64,000 nt of DNA, taken from the IMG/VR virus record IMGVR_UViG_3300043424_000625, positions 1 to 64,000 of that record; one strand, given 5' to 3'. The position numbers and the translations under genes are program-made. Below, in pieces: positions 25,488-34,656 of this stretch (positions are counted from its first letter, which is position 1; each line of letters begins with the position of its first letter). Source of the DNA: a virus. The notes beneath the pieces were generated by a model, which did not search any database, was not told the DNA's origin, and worked only from the letters and a program-made list of their open reading frames with translations.

Positions 25488-27520
25488 ACGTCATTACCAG
25501 CGAAGTAAACCGTTTTAATCCGAGGCCAGTCACCACTGAGGGTGGCCGAGGATTCGGCATTCGCTATCCGTCGCCGTTCTTTGACATCTCTCAGCAGTTC
25601 CTTCCATCTAATCAGCACGAACTACACAAGTGGTGCCGGTATTACTTCTTGACAAATCCGGTGATCAACGCCGCGTGCTCCAAAATGGCAGAGTACCCGG
25701 TCACCCCTCTTATTTTTGAGACAGACGACCCGGAGGTGATGAAGCTTTATAAGAAGGTAGAGGATCACCTCAAGCTGCGCTCATTTCAGGTCGAGGTCGG
25801 GCTCGACTACTTCGTATACGGAAACGCCTTTGTCTCGGTGTTCCTGCCGTTCGAGAAGTACCTCATCTGTGCTTCCTGCGGCGCACGCTACCGTGCCAAG
25901 ACCAACAGATTCCGCTACAAGTGGCGTGACTCTCGTTTCTACCTTCACAAGTGCGACTGTGGCCACGAGGGCTACGCGAAGCAGCACGATGTCTACGTTC
26001 GGAGCTTCCGCCAGATTCGCCTGGTTCGGTGGAATCCAGAGAACATCGACATCAAGCACAACGAGATTACTGGAAAGACCAAGTACTACTTCCGCCTACC
26101 CAAGAGCGTGATCAACGACATCAAACTTGGAGACTGCGACGAGATTGAGTCGCTTCCCCTCGAGTTCCTTGAAGCCGCCCGCGCGAACAAGTCACTCCTC
26201 TTTTCGGAGGACAACCTCTACCATCTGAAGCGACCGACGATCGCCCAGAAGGATCAAGGCTGGGGCACGCCCCTGATCTTCCCGCTTCTGAAGGATGCGT
26301 TCTACCTCCAGGTCATGAAGAAGGCCAACGAGGCAATCCTCATGGAGAACATCGTTCCCATGCGGATGATCTTCCCGGGCCAGAACACTGGAGGCAACGA
26401 GGGGCCCTACGGGGCCTACAACCTGACGAACTGGAAACGTCGGGTAGATGAAGAAATCAACATGTGGAAGCGGGATCACAACTACATCCCGGTCCTTCCT
26501 GTCAACATCGGATTCCAGCAGATCGGTGGACAAGGTCGCGCCCTGTTGATGTACCAAGAGATGCGTCTTCTGGCTGAGCAGATGCTTGCTGGCGCCGGCA
26601 TTCCTGTGGAGTTCATCTTCGGAGGACTCCAGTGGTCTGGATCGAGTACCTCGCTCCGGGCACTGGAAAACATGTTCCTGGGGTACAACAAGCAGCGCCA
26701 CGAGCTGATCAACGTCTTCATCATGGGTAAGATTGCCTCCTTCATGGAGTGGCCCAAGGTCTCGTCGAGATTCGACAAGTTCCGTATGGCTGATGACTTG
26801 CAAAGAAGCATGTTCTACCTCCAACTCAACCAGGCTCAGAAGATCAGCGATCATCGCCTCATGGAAGAACTTGGGGAGGATTTCGATCTCGAGTCGGAGC
26901 GCATGCGCGAAGAGATCAAGAAGCAGCTTCAGTCCAATCGCCGCATGCAGGTCGCTTCGGCAGATATTCAGGGAGAAGCCCAGCTTCGGACCTCACGCTA
27001 CCAAGCCAAGGCGCAGGCCCTGACCATGCGCGCACAGGGCCAGGTACAAATGGAGATGCAGCAGGCAGCGCAGCAGGCTGCCGCACAGCAGCAAGCGCAG
27101 GGCGCAATGCCGCAAGACCCGGCCGCTCAGCAGGGACCCGCTGGAGATCAGGCTCAGCAAACTCCTGGGCTTCCAGAAGGAGCTACCGCCTACGATGAGA
27201 ATGCGGCCACTCCGAATCAGGATGGAATGCCCGCCGCTATGGCGTCTGCCCAGTCACCAATCCAGCCTGGGTCAGGGGGTGTGGACCTGCGGTACATCGC
27301 GCAGCGCGCAGCATCGTTCTTACGCATGCTAAAAAAAGAACAGGGCGAAGAAGCCATGTATCAAGCTCTTCAGCAAATGCAGATGGAGAATCCTCCGTTG
27401 TATCAGCTGGTTATCCAACTAATGAATGACCGCGGCTCGCAGATCGATCCTCTCAACGCGCAGCAAAATCCGGCACCTAACGGAACGCCACAGGCTGACC
27501 CAGGAAGAGCAATCGGCTGA
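25484..27520 (+). CDS. Portal protein (probable), with zinc-type Cys cluster
   Basis: The portal forms the dodecameric channel through which DNA is packaged. The 678-residue protein has a helical N-terminal part with the T-N-P-V-I-N-A-A region, a beta-rich wing with E-V-G-L-D-Y-F-V-Y-G-N-A-F-V-S-V typical of portals, and a stem-like region around residues 340-440. Residues about 125-165 hold C-A-S-C ... C-D-C, an unusual metal-binding insert. The C-terminal 150 residues are Gln/Ala/Pro-rich and probably flexible. It ends only two bases from a convergent minus-strand gene. Confidence 0.75.
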   Translation: MNVITSEVNRFNPRPVTTEGGRGFGIRYPSPFFDISQQFLPSNQHELHKWCRYYFLTNPVINAACSKMAEYPVTPLIFETDDPEVMKLYKKVEDHLKLRSFQVEVGLDYFVYGNAFVSVFLPFEKYLICASCGARYRAKTNRFRYKWRDSRFYLHKCDCGHEGYAKQHDVYVRSFRQIRLVRWNPENIDIKHNEITGKTKYYFRLPKSVINDIKLGDCDEIESLPLEFLEAARANKSLLFSEDNLYHLKRPTIAQKDQGWGTPLIFPLLKDAFYLQVMKKANEAILMENIVPMRMIFPGQNTGGNEGPYGAYNLTNWKRRVDEEINMWKRDHNYIPVLPVNIGFQQIGGQGRALLMYQEMRLLAEQMLAGAGIPVEFIFGGLQWSGSSTSLRALENMFLGYNKQRHELINVFIMGKIASFMEWPKVSSRFDKFRMADDLQRSMFYLQLNQAQKISDHRLMEELGEDFDLESERMREEIKKQLQSNRRMQVASADIQGEAQLRTSRYQAKAQALTMRAQGQVQMEMQQAAQQAAAQQQAQGAMPQDPAAQQGPAGDQAQQTPGLPEGATAYDENAATPNQDGMPAAMASAQSPIQPGSGGVDLRYIAQRAASFLRMLKKEQGEEAMYQALQQMQMENPPLYQLVIQLMNDRGSQIDPLNAQQNPAPNGTPQADPGRAIG

Positions 27521-27522
27521 CC

Positions 27523-27777
27523 TCAGCGAGTGAGATCGGCCGGTCTCTTCCTGGGCTGGTCGATCTGGATACCACTGTATAGACCGTCAAGAATTTCTCG
27601 CGCGTTGTCCACGAAGCACTTTTCGTGGAACATCGCCTCGCTTCCGAAGGTTGAGAAGGTTTCGTCCTCAATGTCCCACTTGCGGGGACGACGTACAACA
27701 CGATGCCGCGCCAGGCTGACCATGCGGTCATCTGTCGTGGCAGTCGCGTCGCACCAGTCGCATCGAAACGGAATCAT
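27523..27777 (-). CDS. Small Cys-containing protein (84 aa)
   Basis: The ATG at 27777 forms an ATGA overlap with the upstream minus-strand gene. The N-terminus has C-D-W-C, a half zinc-ribbon, and a second H-E-K-C-F segment lies near residue 52, so a C-x2-C...H-x2-C site is possible. The protein is basic. It is the last gene of a four-gene minus-strand island between portal and RNA polymerase. Its stop lies two bases from the portal stop, leaving no room for a separate terminator. Function unknown. Confidence 0.6.
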   Translation of the reverse strand: MIPFRCDWCDATATTDDRMVSLARHRVVRRPRKWDIEDETFSTFGSEAMFHEKCFVDNAREILDGLYSGIQIDQPRKRPADLTR

Positions 27778-28022
27778 CTCTTCACCGGCGCGAGGAAGCT
27801 AGAGTAATCTCCACAGTCGGCACAGTGGCCCGACGTCCAGAACGGTTCTGCTGGGTATACTCGAACGCAGGCAGAACAGAGCCAGACTCTTGGCCCAATC
27901 GCGGGGCATCCGCCACACTCCAGAAGTCCACACTTCTCTTCGATGAGGGGGCAGTAGACCTGAATGGTGTCTTCCTCCTCGGTCTTAAAAAGAAGGTCGC
28001 TTCTGTGTGGACGCGAGGGCAT
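27774..28022 (-). CDS. Cysteine-rich zinc-binding small protein (82 aa)
   Basis: The protein holds many cysteines: C-P-L-I-E-E-K-C, L-E-C-G-G-C, L-C-S-A-C and C-A-D-C, enough for two zinc sites. Start choice is uncertain: 28022 (MPSRPH) follows a hairpin at 28029-28051, while a longer frame starts at 28094. It overlaps the 84-residue gene by ATGA. The pair sits next to the RNA polymerase gene. Zinc-ribbon mini-proteins can bind RNA polymerase, but there is no motif specific to that. Confidence 0.6.
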   Translation of the reverse strand: MPSRPHRSDLLFKTEEEDTIQVYCPLIEEKCGLLECGGCPAIGPRVWLCSACVRVYPAEPFWTSGHCADCGDYSSFLAPVKR

Positions 28023-28028
28023 GCCCCC

Positions 28029-28051
28029 GATCTCGGCGTTGAGCCGAGATC
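28029..28051 (-). promoter_or_regulatory. Hairpin at the ribosome site of the Cys-rich gene
   Basis: A perfect 9-bp inverted repeat (28029-28037 with 28043-28051, loop of five) ends six bases before the ATG at 28022 on the minus strand. There is no T-run, so it is not an obvious terminator. If 28022 is the start, the hairpin could limit ribosome access. If translation starts at 28094, it lies in coding sequence. Confidence 0.4.
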
Positions 28052-28068
28052 GGAGGCGCCCCGCGGTC

Positions 28069-28158
28069 TTACTTGTCACCAATCTCAGAGGCAATCACCT
28101 GCCCCGCCGTCTTCAAAGCCGCCGCGATTGCGGCGGCAACAAACAGTATTGAAAGCAT
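28069..28158 (-). CDS. Tiny hydrophobic peptide gene (29 aa)
   Basis: The ATG at 28158 overlaps the stop of the preceding tiny gene in a TAATG arrangement. The peptide is hydrophobic in its first 16 residues (M-L-S-I-L-F-V-A-A-A-I-A-A-A), like a single membrane helix or signal-type segment, and ends in a short acidic/basic tail. Coupled overlap makes it plausible as a real gene. Function unknown. Confidence 0.5.
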   Translation of the reverse strand: MLSILFVAAAIAAALKTAGQVIASEIGDK

Positions 28159-28232
28159 TACCAGTCTCCGAACTCGTCCGTTTTCTTCCAGGGGTTGGCC
28201 TTCCCTTCCTCAGTATCGTCGGGCTCGCTCAT
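28158..28232 (-). CDS. Tiny acidic peptide gene (24 aa)
   Basis: It has one of the best ribosome sites in the region (AAAGGAG, five bases before the ATG at 28232). The peptide is acidic with one K-K pair and ends D-E-F-G-D-W. It leads the minus-strand island facing the RNA polymerase gene across 66 bases. The strong ribosome site and coupling to the next gene argue for a real product. Function unknown. Confidence 0.55.
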   Translation of the reverse strand: MSEPDDTEEGKANPWKKTDEFGDW

Positions 28233-28270
28233 CTACTCTCCTTTGCCGGGGCTATACTCCGGCTGTTATA

Positions 28271-28278
28271 CTTATGAC
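28271..28278. promoter_or_regulatory. CTTATGAC element upstream of RNA polymerase (copy 2)
   Basis: The 8-mer lies 20 bases before the RNA polymerase start and 38 bases before the minus-strand tiny gene. A TATACT box overlaps its left side (28267-28272) with TTGCCG 18 bases further upstream, a reasonable sigma70-type layout. A second TATACT lies at 28253-28258. The element could be recognised by host or phage polymerase; this is not decided by sequence. Confidence 0.5.
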
Positions 28279-28298
28279 CTGCACTGGAGATATTTTTA

Positions 28299-31200
28299 AT
28301 GTCCAATCTGAACCCGACCGAAAGCTACAATCTTCTGGTTCAGAAGACAAAAGAGGCGATTTCTTCTCACTTTCCTATCGAGGGAAGTAAGCATCGTCTC
28401 GAGCTGGTAAAGCTGGAAGTTGAGGATGACGACGCGACCGGGTCGGCCCAATTCAATCCCAGCAACTACAACAGTCAGCTCGAAGCCAAGATGAACGATC
28501 AGACCTGGGGCCCAGAGCTTGTCGGAAACTTTCGTCTGATTGATAAGGCAACTGGGAAGGTGCTGGATCAGAGATCTCGTACGCTCGCAAAGATTCCTAA
28601 AATCACCACGCGCTACAGCTACATCGTCGGAGGGAACGAGATGCAGCTGGACAGCGTGTTCCGGCTCAATCCCGGCGCGTACCACGCGGAAGCGCAGAAC
28701 GGTGATCTGCTCGCAAAATGGAACGTCGCCGCAGGCAGCAAGGTTGGTTCCTTCGATCTTTACATTGAACGTAAAGATCCTAAGAAGCTCGGCTTGATCA
28801 CGATGACGATCAAGAGCAGCGCGACATCGTCGGTGGAGGTGCCGATCTACCCAATCCTGGTAGCGATGGGCGTTAGCGACGGGCAGATGAAGAGCGCGCT
28901 CGGGGAAAAGATTTTTGCCGTCAACGAGGCCAAGGGTAGCTCGAAGGCGTTGCTTTCCTTCCACAAGGCGGTTGAGGGTCGGCGCGCGGGACCGGACTAC
29001 AAGCCTCCGGAAGTGTCAGCTGCGGCAGCCTATGTAAAGGAGACATTTGAGTCTGCTGAGGTCAGCCCACAGACAATGAAGTCTGCCTTCGGCAAGGAGT
29101 TCTCGTCGATCACGGGCGAAGCCCTGCTACTTTCGGCAAAGAAACTGGTGGACATCAGCCGCGGAGATGTTCCCGAGGATGACCGTCAGTCTCTCACAAA
29201 CAAAAGACTTTTTGGGGCAGAGGACTTCGTCTATGAAGAACTGACAAAGGGCAAGACGATCTATGCGCTCACGCGCAAGATCCGTAACAATGTCGATCGC
29301 AAGGATAGAATCCAGGACATTATTCCCGCATCTGTGTCTGGGTATGGCGCCGCGATCATTAAACCCTTTAAAGCCGGTCAGCTTCCAACGCAGACAAATC
29401 CTCTCCAGTTCCTTTCCAATCATACGCGCACAACCATCTTGGGCGCAGAGTTTGGAGGCATCAAGGGAGACAACGTCAACCTGATGCAGGATAAGCTGAT
29501 CAATCCCAGCCATCTCGGGATGCTTGACCCACTTCAGACCCCGGAAAGTTCGCACACTGGAATCATCCTCCACGTTCCGCTGGGTGCTCAGAAATTTGGG
29601 CACGACCTGATGGCGCAGGTCGTAAATGTCCGCACTGGAAAGATTGAACGAAAGAGTGCCGCCGATCTGGAGCGGGCGGTTGTCGCGTATCCTGACCAGG
29701 CCAAGGTCGAGAAGAAGCCAGATGGAACGGCTAAGGTCACGCCACTCTCTGAGTTTGTCGTTGTATATGACAAGGACAGGAACACAACGAAGCGGGCATG
29801 GAAGGATGTTGACTACATCCTTCCATCCGCAAAGCTCCTCTTCGCAGCCAGTGCAAACCTGATTCCGTTTGTACAAAACGACAATGGCAACCGCGCCATG
29901 ATGGCCGCTAAGCACCAAGAGCAGGCTGTTGGCTTGAGAAACCGTGAGGCCCCGCTGGTCCAGACACAGGCATCTGCGGGATCAACGTACGAGGACATTG
30001 TTGGAGCCACCGCAGCCGTCCTGTCTGATGCGGATGGTAATGTCACTGAGGTTAAAAAAGACCGTATTATTGTTTTGGGTACAGACGGTAAGAAGTACAC
30101 CCACGCCATCTACAACAACTTCCCGCTCAATGGCGCGAAGCACATGCTTCACTCCGATCCGGTGGTTGCTGTGGGCGATAAAGTTCGCCAAGGCCAGCTT
30201 CTCGCCGACTCAAACTTTACGAAGCAGGGAAAGCTGTCTCTCGGAACAAACCTGCGAGTCGCATACATTCCGTATCGTGGGTACAACTTCGAGGACGGCA
30301 TTGTCATCTCGGAGTCCGCCGCCGAGAAGCTTGTGTCGAGCCATCTTCACGTTGCTGAAGCGGAGATGCACCCGAACATCGTCGTCAACAAGAAACTCTG
30401 GCGCCAGTATGCTGGACCCGTAAAGGCGACGCCTGAGATTCTTCAGAAGCTCGATGACAATGGACTTATCCAGGTCGGCCAGAAGGTCGAGCCTGGGGAT
30501 GTTTTGATTGCAAAACTTCAGAAGATGGCAATATCCAAAGACACGGAGGACATCCGTCGTCGCTTGAAGGGCGCGATTCAGGACTACTCCGACGCGTCTG
30601 TGAAGTGGGATCACGAGTACAATGGGACAGTTGCGCGGGTGGTCAACAACGGTCGGCGGATCATGGTCTACATCCGTACTGAACAGACAATGGAGGTCGG
30701 AGACAAGCTCTCCGGCCGTCATGGAAACAAAGGGATCGTGACCAAGATCCTGCCCGACGACCAGATGCCGAAAGATAAGGACGGCAACCACGTCCAGGTC
30801 TTGTTGTCTCCCGCAGGCATTCCCTCGCGTATGAATCCTGGACAGGTTCTCGAGAGCGTGGCGGGTAAGGTGGCCCTAAAGACGGGTAAGCCCTTCGTCG
30901 TCAACAACTTTGATGCCTCTACAGACTACTCTGCGATGGTCAAGGACTTGATGCAGAAACACAGTGTCTCGGATACGGAGGAGCTATTCGATCCTGAGAC
31001 GGGCGAGAACCTCGGAAACGTTCTCGTAGGCAACCAGTACATCTTGAAGCTGGATCACCAGGCGGAGAAAAAGATCTCGGCCCGTGCCGGTGGTTTCGGC
31101 TACGCGTACAAGACCACGGGAGAGGCGTCACAGGGTTCGGGCATTGGAGAGGGAGGCCAGAGAATCGGAGGCCTCGATTCGTACACCCTCCTTGCCTATG

Positions 31201-34200
31201 GTGCAAAAAACAACCTTCGAGAAATGCAGACCTACAAGTCTGACCGGGAGCAGGCAGAGGATGTCTGGACCCGCATCATGCGCGGAGAGCGTCCGCCCCC
31301 TCCGAAGGTTCCTCGTTCGATGGAGCAGTTTACTCACTACTTGCGCGCGATGGGCGTCTACACTGAGCGCAAGGGTAGAGAGTACTCTCTCATGCCCATG
31401 ACGGATAAGCAGACGCTTGCTCAAAGTTCGGGTGCGCTGGCATTCCCTGAGAAAACGCTTGCTGCCAAAGGCTCTCTCACCAAAGAAGAAAAGGGTGGCC
31501 TATTTGACAAGGTTAAGACGGGAGGCCTGGAAGGTACGAAGTGGACACATATGGATCTTGGGGTTCGGATCCCCAACCCTGTGTTTGAAGAGCCCATCCG
31601 TCTACTCCTGAAAATGCCAGACGGGGAGTTTCAAAAGTTGCTGACAGAGTCCGGCTCCGTCGGCCAAAAGTCAGGCTTCGCAGTTCTCGAAGAAAAGCTT
31701 CGCGACCTGGACGTAGACACGGAACTTAAGGCCGCCGAAAAGAAGCTTCAGACTGCAACCGAGAACGAGCTGAATGTAGCCTATAAACGGGTTCGGTATC
31801 TTCGCGCTCTAAAAGAGCTCGATATCAAGCCTGTGGATGCGTACACCAACCGTGTCCTCCCAGTTCTGCCTCCGACACTCCGTAGGGTAAGCATTGGCTT
31901 TGACGGCACGCAGATCATCGATCCCGCCAACAAGATGTACGCAATCATTGGCCAAATGACGCGGCAACTTGAGCAGGCCGAAAAAGAGAAAATGCCTGTC
32001 GGAGAGATCCAGCGCATTCAGGCCGAGATTTACAACACAACGAAGGCTCTGCGCGTCACTGGCATGCAGATGGAAGGAAAGCAGGTTCCTTCTCTGATGG
32101 ACAAGCTTACTGGCAATCAGCCGAAGCAGTCCTTCTTCCAGACGGGAGTGCTCGGGAAGCGACAGGATCTTTCCGGCCGTTCCGTCATCACGCCAGATCC
32201 AGAGATGCCACTTGATGAGGTTGGCGTGCCTCGAGAGATGGCGATGGAAATGTACAAGCCCTTCGTCATCAAGGAACTGTGGCGCAACATGGGCCGTGCG
32301 ACCTCTCCGGGAGAGGCACGCATGATGATCAAGAAAAACCATCCGGCCGCCAACGAGGCCCTTGAGAGGGTGGTTCGAGACCGGCCCGCGCTCATGAAAC
32401 GCGATCCCTCCCTCCACATGTTCTCGCTGATGGCGTTCCGCCCGCGCCTGATTGAGGGGAAGTCGATCAAGATCCATCCCCTCGTCACGGGAGGCTTCAA
32501 CGCGGACTTCGACGGAGACACGATGGCGCTCTATGTGCCCATCACCGAAGGAGCCGTACAAGAAGCCAAGAACATGATGCCCTCGAAGAACCTCTTCTCT
32601 CCGACCAGTGGAGGGCTGATGGTGACGCCGTCTCAGGATTCTGTTCTTGGAATCTTCCAGGCGACGGAGTGGGGCAAGCCGGTTCCGGGTCAGTTCACGG
32701 AGGACCAAGCAATTCAGGCAGTGAGGGCCGGCAAGCTGAAGGTTTACAACGTCATCAAGGTTACGGGTCACAGCAAGCCCACTACGGCAGGCCGACTCAT
32801 GATCAACCGAACACTGCCGGCGCAGTTCCGTGGGGACGAGGAGCTTCTCTACGACTCATCTTTCCGTATGGCCAAGGGAAAGATGAAGAAGTTTGCAACA
32901 AAGATTGCACGGGCGACCCCAGAAGAGTTCGCCAAGATGATCGATGAGTGGAAAGCCCTCGGCTTTAATTTGGCGTTCAAAAATGGGTCGAGTGTGAAGC
33001 TCAATGACTTCCACGACGGATACAAACTCCGCGACGAGATCCTGGCCAAATACAAGAAAGAGGAAGAGGCCGTCCTCAAGGGCGCAGGATCGAAGGCAGC
33101 CAAGGACGAGAAGATCATCTCGATCTACGAGAAGGCCCGCAAGGAACTCAAGGAAGCTGGAGAGGCCCGCTACAACTCCCGTCTGGACAACGGAATGTGG
33201 GACTGGGCACGCTCCGGCGCCAAGGGCGATTGGAATCAGTTTGGCCAGATGGTCATGGGCCCGCTGCTCGTGCAGGATCCACTCAACCGCACAGTTCCAT
33301 TCGCGATCACCAAGTCCTTCGGAGAGGGCCTTCCGGTCTCGCAGTACTATGCGTCGCTTCATGGCGCACGGAAAGGAACCATTGACCGCGCATCGGCAAC
33401 GGCGAAGCCTGGCGCCCTGACGAAGGAGCTAATCAACACGGTCATCGACAATACGATTAAGTCAAAGGACTGCGGAACAGTTCGTGGTGCCCTGCTTTCG
33501 TCCATGGAAGCAGACATCGAAGGACGCTTCCTCGCCGGAGAGGTTCCTCTGAAGGGCGGGGAAACCATCCCCAAGGGAACTCTGATCACTCCTCAACTGC
33601 GGAGTAAGATCAAGAACGACGGCCCCAAGAAGATTCTCGTACGCTCCCCACTCTACTGCAACGAGGTCAAGGGTATCTGCGCAACCTGTTACGGTCTCAG
33701 CGAACGCGGTTCGCTGTACCCAGTCGGCACCAATGTCGGCATCATCGCCGGTCATGCGCTTGGAGAGCCGATCACCCAGATGCAAATGCGTACCTTCCAC
33801 ACGGGAGGCGTCGGCGGAACAAGTGGCGTGGGAGACTACTTCACGGCGGCAGAAAACCTCTTCAAGGTTCCGGCCAAGCTAAAAGGAGAGGCCACTCTGT
33901 CTACGGTCTCCGGAAAGGTCGAGAAGATCGAGTCAGACGCGCTCGGAGGTAAGACAGTCACAATTGCCGGTAAAGTCCACACTGTCCCGTTCACCAACCC
34001 GCTGCTGCCAAACATTCGGGTTGGTGTCGAAGTCGACAAGGCAGAGGCACTCTCTGAGGGGAGAAAGAATCCGCATCACGTCCTCGACATCACAAAGAGC
34101 ATGAGCGCAGTTCGCATGCACCTCGCGGACTCTCTCAACGAGCTTTACGTGGAGACGACGGGGAACGAGAGGAGACGCAACATCGAGACAGTGATTCGCG

Positions 34201-34649
34201 CGATGACGGACCTCACTCGTGTGGATGATCCTGGGGACGATCACGCCTACCTGCGTGGGCAGCTTGTCCCCCTCTCCGAGATCGAGCGGAAGAACAAGGA
34301 ACTGCGCGCAATGAACAAGCGCGAGATCAAGCACTCGCCACAGCTCAAGCCTCTGGACAAGATGCCTCTCGCAGGGCAAGAAGACTGGATGGCGAGGCTA
34401 AACTTCCAGCGTCTCCAGGAGACGTACACCGAAGGTGCAGCACAGAACTGGAAGTCTGACATTCACGGACACCCGATTCCGGGCATCGCGCACGGGGCAG
34501 AGTTCGGACTTGAGCCTCCGGGCTCAACAAAGCTCCCCAATGCCCCAGGCGTGCCTGATAGAATGACGAACATACCGAAGCCTGGTCAAGTGCCCACGCC
34601 GGCCCCGCAAGCTCCGCAAAAGTCACCCGGCTTCTTCTCCTTCCTTTGA
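28299..34649 (+). CDS. Fused beta-beta-prime multisubunit-type RNA polymerase (2116 aa)
   Basis: One uninterrupted frame holds both catalytic subunits of a cellular-type RNA polymerase. The beta part (about 1-1025) has H-L-G-M-L-D-P-L-Q-T-P-E-S (405-417), N-R-A-M-M-A-A-K-H-Q-E-Q-A-V, Y-N-F-E-D-G-I-V-I-S-E, and G-R-H-G-N-K-G (806-812). The beta-prime part starts near M-T-D-K-Q-T-L (1034) and has the active-site N-A-D-F-D-G-D (1401-1407; D1403, D1405, D1407), a trigger-loop region ending S-L-H-G-A-R-K-G (1686-1693), and the second zinc site (C1725, C1787, C1794, C1797). The N-terminal beta-prime zinc domain is absent. It is much shorter than bacterial beta plus beta-prime (about 2750). No alpha, omega or sigma gene is seen here. 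It sits among virion genes, so packaging in the particle is possible. Confidence 0.95.
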   Translation: MSNLNPTESYNLLVQKTKEAISSHFPIEGSKHRLELVKLEVEDDDATGSAQFNPSNYNSQLEAKMNDQTWGPELVGNFRLIDKATGKVLDQRSRTLAKIPKITTRYSYIVGGNEMQLDSVFRLNPGAYHAEAQNGDLLAKWNVAAGSKVGSFDLYIERKDPKKLGLITMTIKSSATSSVEVPIYPILVAMGVSDGQMKSALGEKIFAVNEAKGSSKALLSFHKAVEGRRAGPDYKPPEVSAAAAYVKETFESAEVSPQTMKSAFGKEFSSITGEALLLSAKKLVDISRGDVPEDDRQSLTNKRLFGAEDFVYEELTKGKTIYALTRKIRNNVDRKDRIQDIIPASVSGYGAAIIKPFKAGQLPTQTNPLQFLSNHTRTTILGAEFGGIKGDNVNLMQDKLINPSHLGMLDPLQTPESSHTGIILHVPLGAQKFGHDLMAQVVNVRTGKIERKSAADLERAVVAYPDQAKVEKKPDGTAKVTPLSEFVVVYDKDRNTTKRAWKDVDYILPSAKLLFAASANLIPFVQNDNGNRAMMAAKHQEQAVGLRNREAPLVQTQASAGSTYEDIVGATAAVLSDADGNVTEVKKDRIIVLGTDGKKYTHAIYNNFPLNGAKHMLHSDPVVAVGDKVRQGQLLADSNFTKQGKLSLGTNLRVAYIPYRGYNFEDGIVISESAAEKLVSSHLHVAEAEMHPNIVVNKKLWRQYAGPVKATPEILQKLDDNGLIQVGQKVEPGDVLIAKLQKMAISKDTEDIRRRLKGAIQDYSDASVKWDHEYNGTVARVVNNGRRIMVYIRTEQTMEVGDKLSGRHGNKGIVTKILPDDQMPKDKDGNHVQVLLSPAGIPSRMNPGQVLESVAGKVALKTGKPFVVNNFDASTDYSAMVKDLMQKHSVSDTEELFDPETGENLGNVLVGNQYILKLDHQAEKKISARAGGFGYAYKTTGEASQGSGIGEGGQRIGGLDSYTLLAYGAKNNLREMQTYKSDREQAEDVWTRIMRGERPPPPKVPRSMEQFTHYLRAMGVYTERKGREYSLMPMTDKQTLAQSSGALAFPEKTLAAKGSLTKEEKGGLFDKVKTGGLEGTKWTHMDLGVRIPNPVFEEPIRLLLKMPDGEFQKLLTESGSVGQKSGFAVLEEKLRDLDVDTELKAAEKKLQTATENELNVAYKRVRYLRALKELDIKPVDAYTNRVLPVLPPTLRRVSIGFDGTQIIDPANKMYAIIGQMTRQLEQAEKEKMPVGEIQRIQAEIYNTTKALRVTGMQMEGKQVPSLMDKLTGNQPKQSFFQTGVLGKRQDLSGRSVITPDPEMPLDEVGVPREMAMEMYKPFVIKELWRNMGRATSPGEARMMIKKNHPAANEALERVVRDRPALMKRDPSLHMFSLMAFRPRLIEGKSIKIHPLVTGGFNADFDGDTMALYVPITEGAVQEAKNMMPSKNLFSPTSGGLMVTPSQDSVLGIFQATEWGKPVPGQFTEDQAIQAVRAGKLKVYNVIKVTGHSKPTTAGRLMINRTLPAQFRGDEELLYDSSFRMAKGKMKKFATKIARATPEEFAKMIDEWKALGFNLAFKNGSSVKLNDFHDGYKLRDEILAKYKKEEEAVLKGAGSKAAKDEKIISIYEKARKELKEAGEARYNSRLDNGMWDWARSGAKGDWNQFGQMVMGPLLVQDPLNRTVPFAITKSFGEGLPVSQYYASLHGARKGTIDRASATAKPGALTKELINTVIDNTIKSKDCGTVRGALLSSMEADIEGRFLAGEVPLKGGETIPKGTLITPQLRSKIKNDGPKKILVRSPLYCNEVKGICATCYGLSERGSLYPVGTNVGIIAGHALGEPITQMQMRTFHTGGVGGTSGVGDYFTAAENLFKVPAKLKGEATLSTVSGKVEKIESDALGGKTVTIAGKVHTVPFTNPLLPNIRVGVEVDKAEALSEGRKNPHHVLDITKSMSAVRMHLADSLNELYVETTGNERRRNIETVIRAMTDLTRVDDPGDDHAYLRGQLVPLSEIERKNKELRAMNKREIKHSPQLKPLDKMPLAGQEDWMARLNFQRLQETYTEGAAQNWKSDIHGHPIPGIAHGAEFGLEPPGSTKLPNAPGVPDRMTNIPKPGQVPTPAPQAPQKSPGFFSFL

Positions 34650-34656
34650 GGTCACC

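Noticed and set aside
31809-32771. Open frame of 320 codons on the minus strand inside the RNA polymerase
   Set aside because: The plus-strand frame encodes conserved polymerase motifs here; the antisense frame has shadow-type His/Leu/Arg composition.
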